This document shows, in pieces, positions 53,940 through 62,581 of a stretch of 64,000 nucleotides of DNA; position 1 is the first letter of the stretch, and each line of letters starts with the position of its first letter. Source of the DNA: Capsulimonadaceae bacterium. GTDB lineage: Bacteria; Armatimonadota; Armatimonadia; Armatimonadales; Capsulimonadaceae. The position numbers were made by a program, and so were the translations under genes. The notes under the pieces were generated by a model. The model was not told the origin of the DNA and ran no database searches. It saw only the letters and a list, made by a program, of their open reading frames with translations. The DNA lies in NCBI GenBank assembly GCA_031292625.1, contig JARLGU010000062.1, positions 1 through 64,000 of the forward strand, in the 5' to 3' direction.

Positions 53940-54833
53940 ATGCATTGTTCACGAACCATTCGGAGGCGAGGGATGCGGATTGGCTTTACGCTTATCGAAC
54001 TACTCGTCGTCATAGCAATTATTGCGATACTCGCGGCAATTCTTTTCCCTGTGTTTGCGACTGCTCGGGAAAAGGCTCGTCAAGCGAGCTGCGCCTCTAA
54101 CATGAAGCAGATGGGGATTGCATTTTTGCAGTATGAACAGGATTTCGATGACCTTATTACGCCTACGCTGCCCGGATATAGCTCTGGAGTTGGATGGAGC
54201 ATCTTTCTATACCCTTATGTAAAAAGCGTCAACGCATATACGTGCCCCGACGAGCAAACACCCATGCCGGCGGTTTCTTACGGATATAATGCGAACCTGG
54301 CCGATCCTGATCGCCATCCGTCGGGGCGATCGATTGCCCAGTTTACGTCCACATCGAAGACCGTCCTATTGTTTGAAGTAACTGGCAATACGCCATGCGA
54401 TCCTTCTGCTGGACCCGGTTCATCCTGCGCAGCAGCCGGTTACGGTTTCAACGGGGTCGGCTGGGACCCGACTGGCAAAGGCGAGCCTAGCGCTGAAAAC
54501 TGCGCGTCGATCGCGACAACCGGGCTTCGCTATTCAACGGGACCATTTTATGGCCGCTCCGAGACTACGAGCTCGTGTTACGACGCGAACGCTCGGCACT
54601 CGAATGGCTCCAACTTCCTGATGGTGGACGGGCATGTCAAATGGTTGATGGGAAGCCAGGTGTCGGCTGGAGTAGCGGAGGTTACAGGGCAATATGGGTA
54701 TCAGGTCTCAAGCACTGACTTCCAAGATAGGTACTCGCTGGCTAGCTATGGCCGGGGAAGCCCCGCAGGAACGGCAGGACCGTTTAGTAGTACGGGATCT
54801 CCCGTGCCTGCCGCAACGTTCAGCCCGTTCTAG
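53940..54833 (+). CDS. Pseudopilin-like DUF1559 protein, subtype A
   Basis: A 297-residue protein with a basic leader ([10 protein letters not shown]), then [58 protein letters not shown] and [17 protein letters not shown] (H-X9-DG), ending PAATFSPF. The ATG at 53940 has GAGGAGGG eight bases upstream. It starts 37 bases after the regulator stop and 22 bases before the hydrolase start, so the three genes form one operon. Confidence 0.9.
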   Translation: MHCSRTIRRRGMRIGFTLIELLVVIAIIAILAAILFPVFATAREKARQASCASNMKQMGIAFLQYEQDFDDLITPTLPGYSSGVGWSIFLYPYVKSVNAYTCPDEQTPMPAVSYGYNANLADPDRHPSGRSIAQFTSTSKTVLLFEVTGNTPCDPSAGPGSSCAAAGYGFNGVGWDPTGKGEPSAENCASIATTGLRYSTGPFYGRSETTSSCYDANARHSNGSNFLMVDGHVKWLMGSQVSAGVAEVTGQYGYQVSSTDFQDRYSLASYGRGSPAGTAGPFSSTGSPVPAATFSPF

Positions 54834-54855
54834 GCCCGCAGTTAAAGGAATTCTC

Positions 54856-57789
54856 ATGTTATCCTTTCGTTGCCTTGTCGCCGTCAGCGCCGTTTTTGGC
54901 GCTACGGCGGCTCCATTGGTTGCCGCCACATTGACTGCAGATACGTCGCGGCCGAACACGAGCACGTTTGTTATCGGCGAGAAGGTGTCTGTCGTGCTGA
55001 ACGCGGCAGGACTTACTCCTCTATCCTCCTCAACGCTAAGCATCGACGTCAGGGACGAACACGGGGTCTCCGTCGCTAAGGCATCGATCGCCGTGGCCGC
55101 ATCATCGGACGGGACATGGAACGGGGAGTACGCGCCGCCTTGTGACAAGCTGGGCTTCTACCGGCTCTTTCCTTCCCTTGCCGATGGAACAACGATCTCG
55201 AAACTGTTCACGCGGCCGAACGGATATCTCACGTATGCCGTTGTGCCCGATCCTTCAACACGCCTAGACTATGGTGAAGATGGCTCGCTTTTCGGCATGA
55301 ACGGCCGCGTCGCCGCCGGCGCCGGATACATCGTTCCCTACCTTGGCGTTCGCTGGTTGTTCAATGATTACAGTTGGGACCATCGCGAGAAATGGCACTC
55401 CGGGCAGTTTGCACAAGCAATTGCCGCGGCAAAGCCAAGGGATGAACACTATCCTGCTGGCGATTCCGTGACATACGACGGTAAGCCATGGAGGACGCAC
55501 GCGTTGGCAATGATGCGAGGCGTTCCTGATTGGGCAAGCGATCCAGCAGTGCGGGGACCTCATCAGGCGCCAATACTTCCAGCCGCTGAGGACGACTACA
55601 AAGCGTACTGCGAGGCGGTCGCAAAAGACTTCGAGGCGATCCATCCTGACGAAAATAGCCGGTTGTATCAGATAACAGCCGAGCCAATATACCCATGGGG
55701 CTATAAAGGAACCGATCGGCAACTCGTGCGCATTTATGAGCTGGCATATCCAGCGATCCACAAGGAGGATACTCGCGCAAGAATCCTCGGCCCAACAGAC
55801 TTTGCCCTCGGCGGTGACGATCCAGCTTGGACGGATCGACTCCTGTCGGCGGGGCTTGACAACTATCTCGACGGCGTCTCGATCGATGCCTATTTTCCCT
55901 TGCCGCCTGAGCGCAATGGCATGATTAAGGCGATTGATGATCTGAAGGACGTGATCCGCAAACATCTTGGCCATGACCTTCCGTTATACGAAACAGAGCA
56001 GGGCTACGCGACGAAGGAAGATCCGAGCAAGGAACTTCTTCAAGCGCAAGGGCTTATCCGCCAAAATCTGATCTATATTGGAGAGGGCTTCAAATTTAGT
56101 ATGACCTTCTCCATTGCGGACTACTCCGCGGAGCCTGGCTTCGGCTATTACTATAACCTTCATCCCGGCAAGGATTACGTTACCGACAAGATCAGCCCCA
56201 AACCAGTCGTTCCTGCATATGCCGCGATGACTTATCTGATCGACGGTCATCGTCCAACGGAGCGAATCGACTGGCTTGCGCCAACGGCGCTGGGGTATTC
56301 GTTCGATCATGACGGCGATATTGTGCTGGCCGTCTGGGACTACGGCGACAAGCCGAGTGAGGTATCAATTCCAGTCGGTACGAAACAGGTGACTGTCTAC
56401 GATTGGATGGGAAATGCGACGAGTGTTGCGTCTCCTGGCGGGGTGCTTAAAATCACGCTGACACCCGATCCTGTTTACATTAAAGGCGCGTCAGCGGCGC
56501 TCTGGGGGGCGGACAGACCTATGCGAGTCAGTCCGCGCAGCGATGGCCTACCGGGAGTGCCGATTACCATTAACGCGCATCTGCTCGCTGCCGCCAGTGC
56601 AATTAGCGGCTCGCTTACGCTCACTTTAGACAAGCGTTTGGCCCCAACGCCAATTGTGAAGCCTGTTGCCCTCGCGAAGGGCGGACAAGCCGATGTGGCA
56701 ATTATATCGAAACTCGCATCCGATGCCGAACCAGGTAGTTATGTTGCGACCGTTGTTCTTAAAGCAAAGGATGGGCAGACACTGGCTGGCTGCGGCACGC
56801 GCATTAATATCCTACCCCCCATTGTAGTTTCGACGGTCTCGCCTCAGGTCGCTGGAACACAATACAGCGTTGATATTTCCGTTAAAAATCTGCTGCCGCA
56901 GCAGGTCAACGGATCGATCGCAACGCGGTTGGCGGGTGTGCCAGGTACGCGGCTTTCGATGCCATTTGCCCTATCGGGAGGCGAATCCAGGGTGATAAAG
57001 GGGGGGAGCTTTGATGCCGACATATTGCCTTCGAAGATTTACAAAGTAATAGTTAGCGTGCGCACCAGTGCAGGGTATGAGTTCGAGCAAGCGTTTCCTG
57101 TCGATTTCCTGCAGGCTCCGAAGCTACTCTCGCCGCCCACAATCGATGCCGATCTATCAAAGTGGGCAAAAGTGCGCGGCGTCGTGCTAGCAGGTCGTGA
57201 CGCAGTGGTTCTCTCGCCAAACTTATGGAAAGGCGATGATGATTTGAGCGCCATTGTCAAGTATGGATGGGATGACAATGCACTGTACCTGGCGGTTGAC
57301 GAGACGGACGATGTCTTTTGCCAGGAGCAGACTGGCTTCGATACGTGGAATGGCGACTGCGTGCAAATCGGTGTCGATATCGACTCGGGAAAGAAAGTCA
57401 TCAGAAGCGGCAACGACTTTGCAGACAAAGGATCTGGGCACCGCTGGTCTGAGATAACGCTGGCGCTGACGAAAAATGGCACGGAGGCTTACCGAACCGG
57501 CAGTTACGATATCTCGCTTTTCAAGGTTGCGCCGATCCCCTTATCGAAAATCCCATGTGCCATCGTGCGGCAAGGCGTGCATACGTTATACGAAACGGCC
57601 ATTCCATGGCGGATGCTTGGCAAGATCGACAAGCCAAGAATTGGTGATCGGATTGGTGTAGCGCTCAGCGTCAATGATCGCGACGATCCTCGCGAAAAGA
57701 ACATCAAGGCGATCGGATTATTCGGCGGCATTGTGGGACACAAGCAAGTGGACGATTACGGTGTACTGACCCTGGGACCGCAACAGTAG
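54856..57789 (+). CDS. Large secreted glycoside hydrolase with C-terminal CBM9-like domain
   Basis: A 977-residue secreted protein (signal: CLVAVSAVFGATAAPLVAA). After an Ig-like N-terminal domain (~25-125), residues ~150-480 look like a clan GH-A barrel: 'YLGVRWLFNDYSWDHREKW', likely acid/base Glu276 in YQITAEPIYPWG and likely nucleophile near Glu379/Glu381 in LPLYETEQGYATKED. Beta-rich modules follow, and residues ~815-977 resemble a CBM9/DOMON-type carbohydrate-binding domain ('LYLAVDETDDVFCQEQTGF', WNGDCVQIGVDID). The polysaccharide substrate is unknown. It is the third gene of the sixth cassette. The open frame extends upstream into the pseudopilin gene, but ATG 54856 with AAAGGAA is the start. 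Confidence 0.8.
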   Translation: MLSFRCLVAVSAVFGATAAPLVAATLTADTSRPNTSTFVIGEKVSVVLNAAGLTPLSSSTLSIDVRDEHGVSVAKASIAVAASSDGTWNGEYAPPCDKLGFYRLFPSLADGTTISKLFTRPNGYLTYAVVPDPSTRLDYGEDGSLFGMNGRVAAGAGYIVPYLGVRWLFNDYSWDHREKWHSGQFAQAIAAAKPRDEHYPAGDSVTYDGKPWRTHALAMMRGVPDWASDPAVRGPHQAPILPAAEDDYKAYCEAVAKDFEAIHPDENSRLYQITAEPIYPWGYKGTDRQLVRIYELAYPAIHKEDTRARILGPTDFALGGDDPAWTDRLLSAGLDNYLDGVSIDAYFPLPPERNGMIKAIDDLKDVIRKHLGHDLPLYETEQGYATKEDPSKELLQAQGLIRQNLIYIGEGFKFSMTFSIADYSAEPGFGYYYNLHPGKDYVTDKISPKPVVPAYAAMTYLIDGHRPTERIDWLAPTALGYSFDHDGDIVLAVWDYGDKPSEVSIPVGTKQVTVYDWMGNATSVASPGGVLKITLTPDPVYIKGASAALWGADRPMRVSPRSDGLPGVPITINAHLLAAASAISGSLTLTLDKRLAPTPIVKPVALAKGGQADVAIISKLASDAEPGSYVATVVLKAKDGQTLAGCGTRINILPPIVVSTVSPQVAGTQYSVDISVKNLLPQQVNGSIATRLAGVPGTRLSMPFALSGGESRVIKGGSFDADILPSKIYKVIVSVRTSAGYEFEQAFPVDFLQAPKLLSPPTIDADLSKWAKVRGVVLAGRDAVVLSPNLWKGDDDLSAIVKYGWDDNALYLAVDETDDVFCQEQTGFDTWNGDCVQIGVDIDSGKKVIRSGNDFADKGSGHRWSEITLALTKNGTEAYRTGSYDISLFKVAPIPLSKIPCAIVRQGVHTLYETAIPWRMLGKIDKPRIGDRIGVALSVNDRDDPREKNIKAIGLFGGIVGHKQVDDYGVLTLGPQQ

Positions 57790-57888
57790 ATTGCTGAAGT
57801 TGTTCGTCCGATACGACCCCAATGAACGCAAATGCGCCAATTCCGGCTTACACGTTAGAGCAGTATTGCCGCTTTGCGTACCCTCACG

Positions 57889-57920
57889 ACAACAGCTTCC
57901 GTGACGGCGGAAACTGTTGT
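57889..57920. terminator. Hairpin between convergent genes
   Basis: ACAACAG-C-TTCCG (57889-57901) pairs with CGGAA-A-CTGTTGT (57908-57920), a 12-bp stem with one internal mismatch and a 6-base loop. It lies between the hydrolase end (57789) and the thrC end (57950) and probably serves both. Confidence 0.6.
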
Positions 57921-57949
57921 TGTGGTTTGGACTTTCGCCTCGCCGTCCG

Positions 57950-59002
57950 CTAATACCCGAGCACCTTCACGACGGCTTCGATCGTCGCTGGGACCTTGAC
58001 GGGCGGGGCGACGGTTTTGATGACGCGGTCGGGGTCCTTGAGACCGTGGCCGGTAAGCGTCGCCGTGATCGTACAGGGCTTCGTGAAGAAACCCTCCGCC
58101 GCGAGCTTGCGGACGCCGGCGACCGATGCGGCGCTGGCGGGCTCGCAGAAGACGCCCTCAAGCGCCGCGAGCATGCGATAGGCTTCCAGAATCTCGTCGT
58201 CGGTTACCTTGTCGATCCGGCCGCCGCTCTCATCGCGCGCCGCTTCCGCGCTCTTCCACGATGCCGGGTTGCCGATGCGGATGGCGGTCGCAATCGTGTG
58301 TGGTTCGGCGATCGGATGGCCGTCGACGATCGGGGCGGAGCCGGCGGCTTGGAAGCCGATCATGCGCGGGAGGCGCGTCGCCTTGCCGAGGCTCTTAAAT
58401 TCCTTGTAGCCCTTCCAATACGCCGTGATGTTGCCTGCGTTGCCAACGGGGATGGCGTGGAAGTCCGGCGCATCGCCGAGCTCGTCGATGATCTCGAACG
58501 CGGCGGTCTTCTGGCCTTCGATGCGGTACGGATTGACGCTGTTGACGAGGGTAATCGGATATTTCTCGCAGATCTCCCGGACGAGCCGCAACGCATCGTC
58601 GAAGTTGCCGTCGACCGCGATGACCTTCGCGCCGTGGATCAGGGCTTGCGAAAGCTTGCCGAGCGCCACTTCGCCGGCGGGCAGCAGGACGATGCAGTCC
58701 AGCCCGGAGCGGGCAGAGTAGGCGGCGGCGGCGGCGGACGTGTTGCCGGTCGATGCGCACATGACCGCCTTCGAGCCCTCCTCGACCGCCTTGGTGATCG
58801 CCATGGTCATGCCGCGATCCTTAAACGAGCCGGTTGGGTTCATGCCCTCGTATTTGAGAAGCAGGCGGATGTTCGGGCTGATCGACGCCGCAAGCCGCTT
58901 TGCTTCGATCAGCGGCGTATTGCCCTCGTGCAAACTCACGATCGGCGTCGTATCGGTGACGGGCAAGTAGGCCCTGTAGGTCTCGATAATTCCCTTACTC
59001 AA
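57950..59002 (-). CDS. thrC: Threonine synthase
   Basis: A 350-residue PLP enzyme converting phosphohomoserine to threonine. PLP lysine is in [13 protein letters not shown]; other landmarks are [30 protein letters not shown] and the phosphate-binding [14 protein letters not shown]. The length is that of the short (type I, ~350 aa) class. An ATG at 59008 exists, but GGGAG is only one base from it and seven bases from TTG 59002, which I prefer. Hom, another threonine-pathway gene, is 0.9 kb away on the same strand. Confidence 0.95.
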   Translation of the reverse strand: MSKGIIETYRAYLPVTDTTPIVSLHEGNTPLIEAKRLAASISPNIRLLLKYEGMNPTGSFKDRGMTMAITKAVEEGSKAVMCASTGNTSAAAAAYSARSGLDCIVLLPAGEVALGKLSQALIHGAKVIAVDGNFDDALRLVREICEKYPITLVNSVNPYRIEGQKTAAFEIIDELGDAPDFHAIPVGNAGNITAYWKGYKEFKSLGKATRLPRMIGFQAAGSAPIVDGHPIAEPHTIATAIRIGNPASWKSAEAARDESGGRIDKVTDDEILEAYRMLAALEGVFCEPASAASVAGVRKLAAEGFFTKPCTITATLTGHGLKDPDRVIKTVAPPVKVPATIEAVVKVLGY

Positions 59003-59202
59003 TCTCATTCTCCCTCAGCAGGTTTTCAATTCTATAGTGAAGCGTCAGGGCCGTAAGATTCAAGATGGCCTCCGTTGCCGGCCGGGCAATTTTTCTTGGT
59101 CGCTTCGCTCCATGTTATAAGCACCCAGCTGAACGCATTCATACTGCAAAATCACCCGGCACTTGGCGCTTTACACAACAAGATAAATCTTTCGCCGTCC
59201 CC

Positions 59203-59227
59203 CAAAGAAAAACGGCCAGCCCGGCCG
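59203..59227 (-). terminator. Rho-independent terminator
   Basis: On the minus strand, CGGCC-GGGCT-GGCCG followed by TTTTTCTTT. It ends the flavin-reductase transcript. The rest of the 59009-59252 gap presumably holds the thrC promoter, which I could not define. Confidence 0.8.
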
Positions 59228-59252
59228 CAGAGGGCTCTTAAACAAAAGGCTC

Positions 59253-59852
59253 CTATTCGTACGTCCTTGGCATCGCGAACGCCTCGCCGGACAGCGCCAA
59301 AAAATCCTCTACTCCGATGCTTGAAATAAGGCCGGCCGCAAGCGGATCGAATGCGCCATCCACGCAAAACTCATCGCGCGCCGCGAATTCGATGACTTCG
59401 CCAATGACGAGCGTCACCTTTGCGGGCGACAGGTCGATCGTGCGTACCAGGCGGCAAGCATACGATGCCGGACATTCCGCGATGCGCGTGGACGAAGAAC
59501 GGTCAAACTCAGCCTGGGTCAAGCGGAGACGTGCGTAATCGTCGGTCGTGTCCACGACGCGCGCCGCTTCGTTCATCGTCGTTGCCAGCGATCGTGGCAC
59601 AAGGTTGACTGCGAACTCGCCGGTGCGCACAATATTGGCAAACGTGTTCTTCGGAGCAGGCTCGCGCGCTCCGAAGGAGATGCCGACATAGGCAGGAACG
59701 ATGGAGAGACACGCGAAGGAACTGAAGGGCGCGATATTGACGAGGCCGCTCTCGCCGAGGGTTGTAACGAGCGCAATCGGCCGCGGTACGAGCAGCGTGG
59801 TCCAAAGCCGCGCAATCCGTTCAGGCGGCAAACTCTCCGTCGTCACATGCAA
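59253..59852 (-). CDS. Flavin reductase-like FMN-binding protein
   Basis: A 199-residue split-barrel flavoprotein of the flavin_reduct family: 'LVPRPIALVTTLGESGLVNIAPFSSF' (FMN-binding strand-turn), 'PAYVGISFGAREPAPKNTFANIVRTGEFAVNLVPRSLA' and 'ACRLVRTIDLSPAKVTLVIGEVIEF'. Such proteins reduce flavins or act as flavin-dependent oxidoreductases. The start codon is TTG or GTG (59852 or 59846) with no good ribosome site. It lies 59 bases after hom on the same strand, with a hairpin between them. Confidence 0.88.
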   Translation of the reverse strand: MHVTTESLPPERIARLWTTLLVPRPIALVTTLGESGLVNIAPFSSFACLSIVPAYVGISFGAREPAPKNTFANIVRTGEFAVNLVPRSLATTMNEAARVVDTTDDYARLRLTQAEFDRSSSTRIAECPASYACRLVRTIDLSPAKVTLVIGEVIEFAARDEFCVDGAFDPLAAGLISSIGVEDFLALSGEAFAMPRTYE

Positions 59853-59875
59853 TCTAGCAACACTTTCCTAGACCT

Positions 59876-59903
59876 CGCCTCTCCAGGTTTTGCCGGAGAG
59901 GCG
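59876..59903. terminator. Hairpin after hom
   Basis: CGCCTCTCC (59876-59884) pairs perfectly with GGAGAGGCG (59895-59903). It has no T tract on the minus strand, so it may only weaken read-through from hom into the flavin-reductase gene. Confidence 0.45.
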
Positions 59904-59911
59904 GGTTCTTT

Positions 59912-61198
59912 CTACTTCTCGACCCGGATCCAGCCCTCGACGGCGATGACGGTAGGCAGGCGGCCGAGCACATCGAGCGCGGACATCATATTCTGCTCAA
60001 TCGTCCGATGGGTCAGCAGAACGATATCGACGCTGTCATCGGACTGCGGGCGCTGTTCGACGCTCTCCAGGCTAACGTCGAAGTCGCCGAAGACGTTCGC
60101 GACGCTAGCGAGCACCTTCGGCCGGTCGTGGGTCCGCAGGCGCACGTAATATTTCGTGACCAGCGACGACATCGGAAGCAATGAGCGCGAGTCGAAGCAG
60201 GTGCAGCCGAGGCGCCCCGTGCCGCCCGCCAGGATGTTGCGCCCAATCTCGATAATGTCGCCGACGACCGCCGAGCCCGTCGGACCGCTGCCTGCGCCTC
60301 GACCGTAGAACATCACGTCGCCGACCGGTTCTGCGCGAACGTAGATTGCGTTGTAGACGTCGTTGACGCTCGCCAGCGGGTGCCGCTTTGGCAAGAGGGC
60401 AGGGTGGACGCGGACGCGCAGTCCCGCATCGTCGGCCTGTCCGATCCCGAGCAGTTTGATCGTGTAGCCGAGCAAATCGGCCATGCCCATATCCTTGCGC
60501 GTGATCTTCGTGATGCCCTCGACCGGTATGTCGGCCGGATCGATTTGCGAGTTAAAGGCGATGCTGGCGAGTATGGACGTCTTGTACTGGGCGTCGTAGC
60601 CTTCGATGTCGGCGGTGGGATCGCTCTCCGCGTAGCCGTGCGCCTGGGCTTCCTTGAGCACGTCGCCAAAGTCCGCGCCCTCGGTGGCCATCTTCGTCAA
60701 AATGTAATTCGTGGTGCCGTTGACGATGCCCATGATCTCGCGGACGCGGTTGCCGGCGAGCGCCTGCTTGAGAGGCTGAATGATCGGGATGCCGCCGCCG
60801 ACGCTCCCCTCGAACAGGAAGTCGCGGTGCGCTTCGTGAGCCTTGAGGAGCAGGTCGTGGCCGGCTTTGGCCATCATCTCCTTGTTGGCGGTGACGACCG
60901 ATTTCCCGTTGTCGAGGGCGCGCATAAGATAGGAATGCGCGGGTTCGACGCCGCCGATGAGCTCGCAAACGACGTCGATCTCAGGATCGTCGATGACATC
61001 GCTGGCAACGTTCGTGAGAACTCCCGCCGGCACTTCGACCGCGCGCTTTGCGACAAGGTTGCGGACGGCGATGCGCTTAATGACGATCGGAGCGCCGATC
61101 TTGCGCGCAATGGCCTCGCCGTTCTCCTGCAGTGTGCGAACGGCGCCGCTGCCGACTACTCCAAGACCGAGAATTCCGACTCGAATGACGTCTTTCAT
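59912..61198 (-). CDS. hom: Homoserine dehydrogenase
   Basis: A 428-residue enzyme reducing aspartate semialdehyde to homoserine, at the branch to threonine and methionine. Features: NAD-binding VGILGLGVVGSGAVRTL, the catalytic-domain signatures 'VCELIGGVEPAHSYLMRALDNGKSVVTANKEMMA' and GIVNGTTNYILTKM, the conserved 'AQAHGYAESDPTADIEGYDA', and a C-terminal ACT domain (~350-425, 'VRLRTHDRPKVLASVANVFGDFDVSLESVEQ') for threonine feedback. The ATG overlaps the accB stop (ATGA), an uncommon pairing that couples their translation. Confidence 0.97.
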   Translation of the reverse strand: MKDVIRVGILGLGVVGSGAVRTLQENGEAIARKIGAPIVIKRIAVRNLVAKRAVEVPAGVLTNVASDVIDDPEIDVVCELIGGVEPAHSYLMRALDNGKSVVTANKEMMAKAGHDLLLKAHEAHRDFLFEGSVGGGIPIIQPLKQALAGNRVREIMGIVNGTTNYILTKMATEGADFGDVLKEAQAHGYAESDPTADIEGYDAQYKTSILASIAFNSQIDPADIPVEGITKITRKDMGMADLLGYTIKLLGIGQADDAGLRVRVHPALLPKRHPLASVNDVYNAIYVRAEPVGDVMFYGRGAGSGPTGSAVVGDIIEIGRNILAGGTGRLGCTCFDSRSLLPMSSLVTKYYVRLRTHDRPKVLASVANVFGDFDVSLESVEQRPQSDDSVDIVLLTHRTIEQNMMSALDVLGRLPTVIAVEGWIRVEK

Positions 61199-61692
61199 GC
61201 TGGCTCAATGTAGAGAAGAGGCTGTCCGAGTTGGACGAGCTGTCCATTGCCCGCCATAAACTCGACCACCCTCCCGGCAATCTCTGCCGGGATCTCGCTG
61301 TAAACTTTCATTGCCTCGATCAGCCCGATCGGTTGACCGATTGTGATTACGTCGCCCTCTTTGACAAACGGCGGGTCGCTGGGCGTTTGCGCCCGGTAAA
61401 ATGTCCCAACCATCGGCGATTCGATCGCGACGGCGCCAGGATGGCGAACCGACGGTCCAGCCGCCGGCGCGGGATGGGCGGGAGCAGCCGCCGCCGGAGC
61501 GGACTCCGTTGGCTGGAGGGCGACGACCTGTGTTGCCGCGATTTCGGAAACCGTACGAACGCTCACCGTAATACCGTCAGGTTGTCCAATAGACAACTCC
61601 GCCAAACGGTTGTCCGCGACGACGCGCACTAGCTGGCGGATATGATCAAGTTCCTGTTGAGATAACGATTCCGGAGGCGTAGAATCTGCCAA
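61195..61692 (-). CDS. accB: Acetyl-CoA carboxylase biotin carboxyl carrier protein
   Basis: A ~165-residue BCCP. The N-terminal part (~residues 10-50) is the usual flexible recognition region, followed by an Ala/Pro linker and a biotinyl domain with 'AIESPMVGTFYRAQTPSDPPFVKEGDVITIGQPIGLIEAMKV' around the biotinylated lysine (EAMKV; the usual motif is AMKM). The C-terminus is VVEFMAGNGQLVQLGQPLLYIEPA-like. TTG 61692 with GGGAG eight bases upstream is preferred over GTG 61713. Biotin carboxylase (accC), the normal neighbour, is absent; hom follows instead. Confidence 0.93.
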   Translation of the reverse strand: MADSTPPESLSQQELDHIRQLVRVVADNRLAELSIGQPDGITVSVRTVSEIAATQVVALQPTESAPAAAAPAHPAPAAGPSVRHPGAVAIESPMVGTFYRAQTPSDPPFVKEGDVITIGQPIGLIEAMKVYSEIPAEIAGRVVEFMAGNGQLVQLGQPLLYIEPA

Positions 61693-61727
61693 TGAAAAGC
61701 TCCCGTGGTCCACAAGACCGCGTGGCT

Positions 61728-61757
61728 ATTGTACTCGCGCGGCCTTGCCGGTGTCAA
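61728..61757 (-). promoter_or_regulatory. Promoter of accB-hom
   Basis: Minus strand: TTGACA (61757-61752), 18-base spacer, TACAAT (61733-61728). Transcription would start near 61721. Confidence 0.7.
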
Positions 61758-61894
61758 GGCGCGCGCGAACACGAACCGTCGCTCGATGGGCGCTTCCTGG
61801 CGTATGTCCGCCTCGCAGGCGCTTCTTATCGTTCCGTTCGAGAATTGAGTTCGCGATGGGGCCCGTGACAGTCTCATAAATTTTACACATTATC

Positions 61895-61924
61895 TTGACA
61901 GCGGGGACGTTATGTGTATATACT
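61895..61924 (+). promoter_or_regulatory. Promoter of marR-type gene
   Basis: TTGACA (61895-61900), 18-base spacer, TATACT (61919-61924). The start codon at 61935 is ten bases beyond, with no ribosome site, so the mRNA is nearly leaderless. The operator at 61914-61929 covers the -10. Confidence 0.75.
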
Positions 61925-61929
61925 CCTAA
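61914..61929. promoter_or_regulatory. MarR operator copy 1
   Basis: GTGTATATACTCCTAA overlaps the -10 of the marR gene. It is the least perfect of three related sites (see 62452 and 62545). Confidence 0.65.
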
Positions 61930-61934
61930 CTCAA

Positions 61935-62405
61935 ATGGAGTCTCATAAGGATACTGAGGATACACTGCGCAGGGACTCGGCGGAAGCCGATCGTTGCAGC
62001 ATTTGCCTCAACCTCAAAAAGGCCGCGAAAGCGACATCGTCGGTCTTGGACGAGCTGCTTGCCCCCCTCGGGATAAGGGCGTCGCAGCTTGGCGTGCTTA
62101 ACCAGGTGTCGGTGCTCGGATCTCCGACAATTACTGAGCTTGCGGACGCCGTCGTCTCGGACCGGACGACGCTGACGCGCAACCTTGGCCCGCTCGAACG
62201 CGATGGCTATGTGGATACGTTCGCGGGACATGATCGCAGGGTGCGAATGGTGACGCTTACCGAAGAGGGACGGGAACTTTTACAGCGCGCGTTGCCATTG
62301 AGAGAACAGGCCGAGCAAACGCTGATCCGCAGATTCGGCGAGGAGCCGTGGAACGACCTGCTCAAGCACCTGGATCGTCTCACTGCGATCGTGCGAAAAG
62401 GCTAG
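61935..62405 (+). CDS. MarR-family transcriptional regulator
   Basis: A 156-residue winged-helix repressor: 'LLAPLGIRASQLGVLNQVSVLGSPTITELADAVVSDRTTLTRNLGPLERDGYVDTF', then the wing DRRVRMVTLTEEGRELL. MarR proteins release DNA on binding phenolic or hydrophobic compounds. The ATG at 61935 follows the promoter by ten bases. The downstream gene is a DHA2-type efflux pump. Operator copies at this gene's own promoter and in front of the pump indicate autoregulation and pump control. Confidence 0.93.
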   Translation: MESHKDTEDTLRRDSAEADRCSICLNLKKAAKATSSVLDELLAPLGIRASQLGVLNQVSVLGSPTITELADAVVSDRTTLTRNLGPLERDGYVDTFAGHDRRVRMVTLTEEGRELLQRALPLREQAEQTLIRRFGEEPWNDLLKHLDRLTAIVRKG

Positions 62406-62451
62406 AGGCGCGAGTAAGCTTCGGGCGAGCGTAATCGTATTGTTAAACTAT

Positions 62452-62467
62452 GTGCATATACACTTAA
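62452..62467. promoter_or_regulatory. MarR operator copy 2
   Basis: GTGCATATACACTTAA in the marR-pump gap. The core GTGCATATACAC is nearly palindromic. Confidence 0.65.
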
Positions 62468-62544
62468 TGCCTGGCTGGTAATGAGGGCGCCGCGGTTGTG
62501 GCGCAGGGTGTTCGGAAACGATGTGCGCTCGTGAATGACAATGA

Positions 62545-62560
62545 GTGCATATACACCTAA
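62545..62560. promoter_or_regulatory. MarR operator copy 3 in the pump promoter
   Basis: GTGCATATACACCTAA lies between a possible -35 (ATGACA, 62535-62540) and -10 (TAATTA, 62558-62563) of the efflux-pump gene, about 93 bp from copy 2. Confidence 0.65.
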
Positions 62561-62581
62561 TTAGAAAGACGGAGTGCCAAC

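Noticed and set aside
57917-59056. Long plus-strand open frame opposite thrC
   Set aside because: Arg/Asp/Gly-rich with no family features; thrC on the minus strand explains the sequence.
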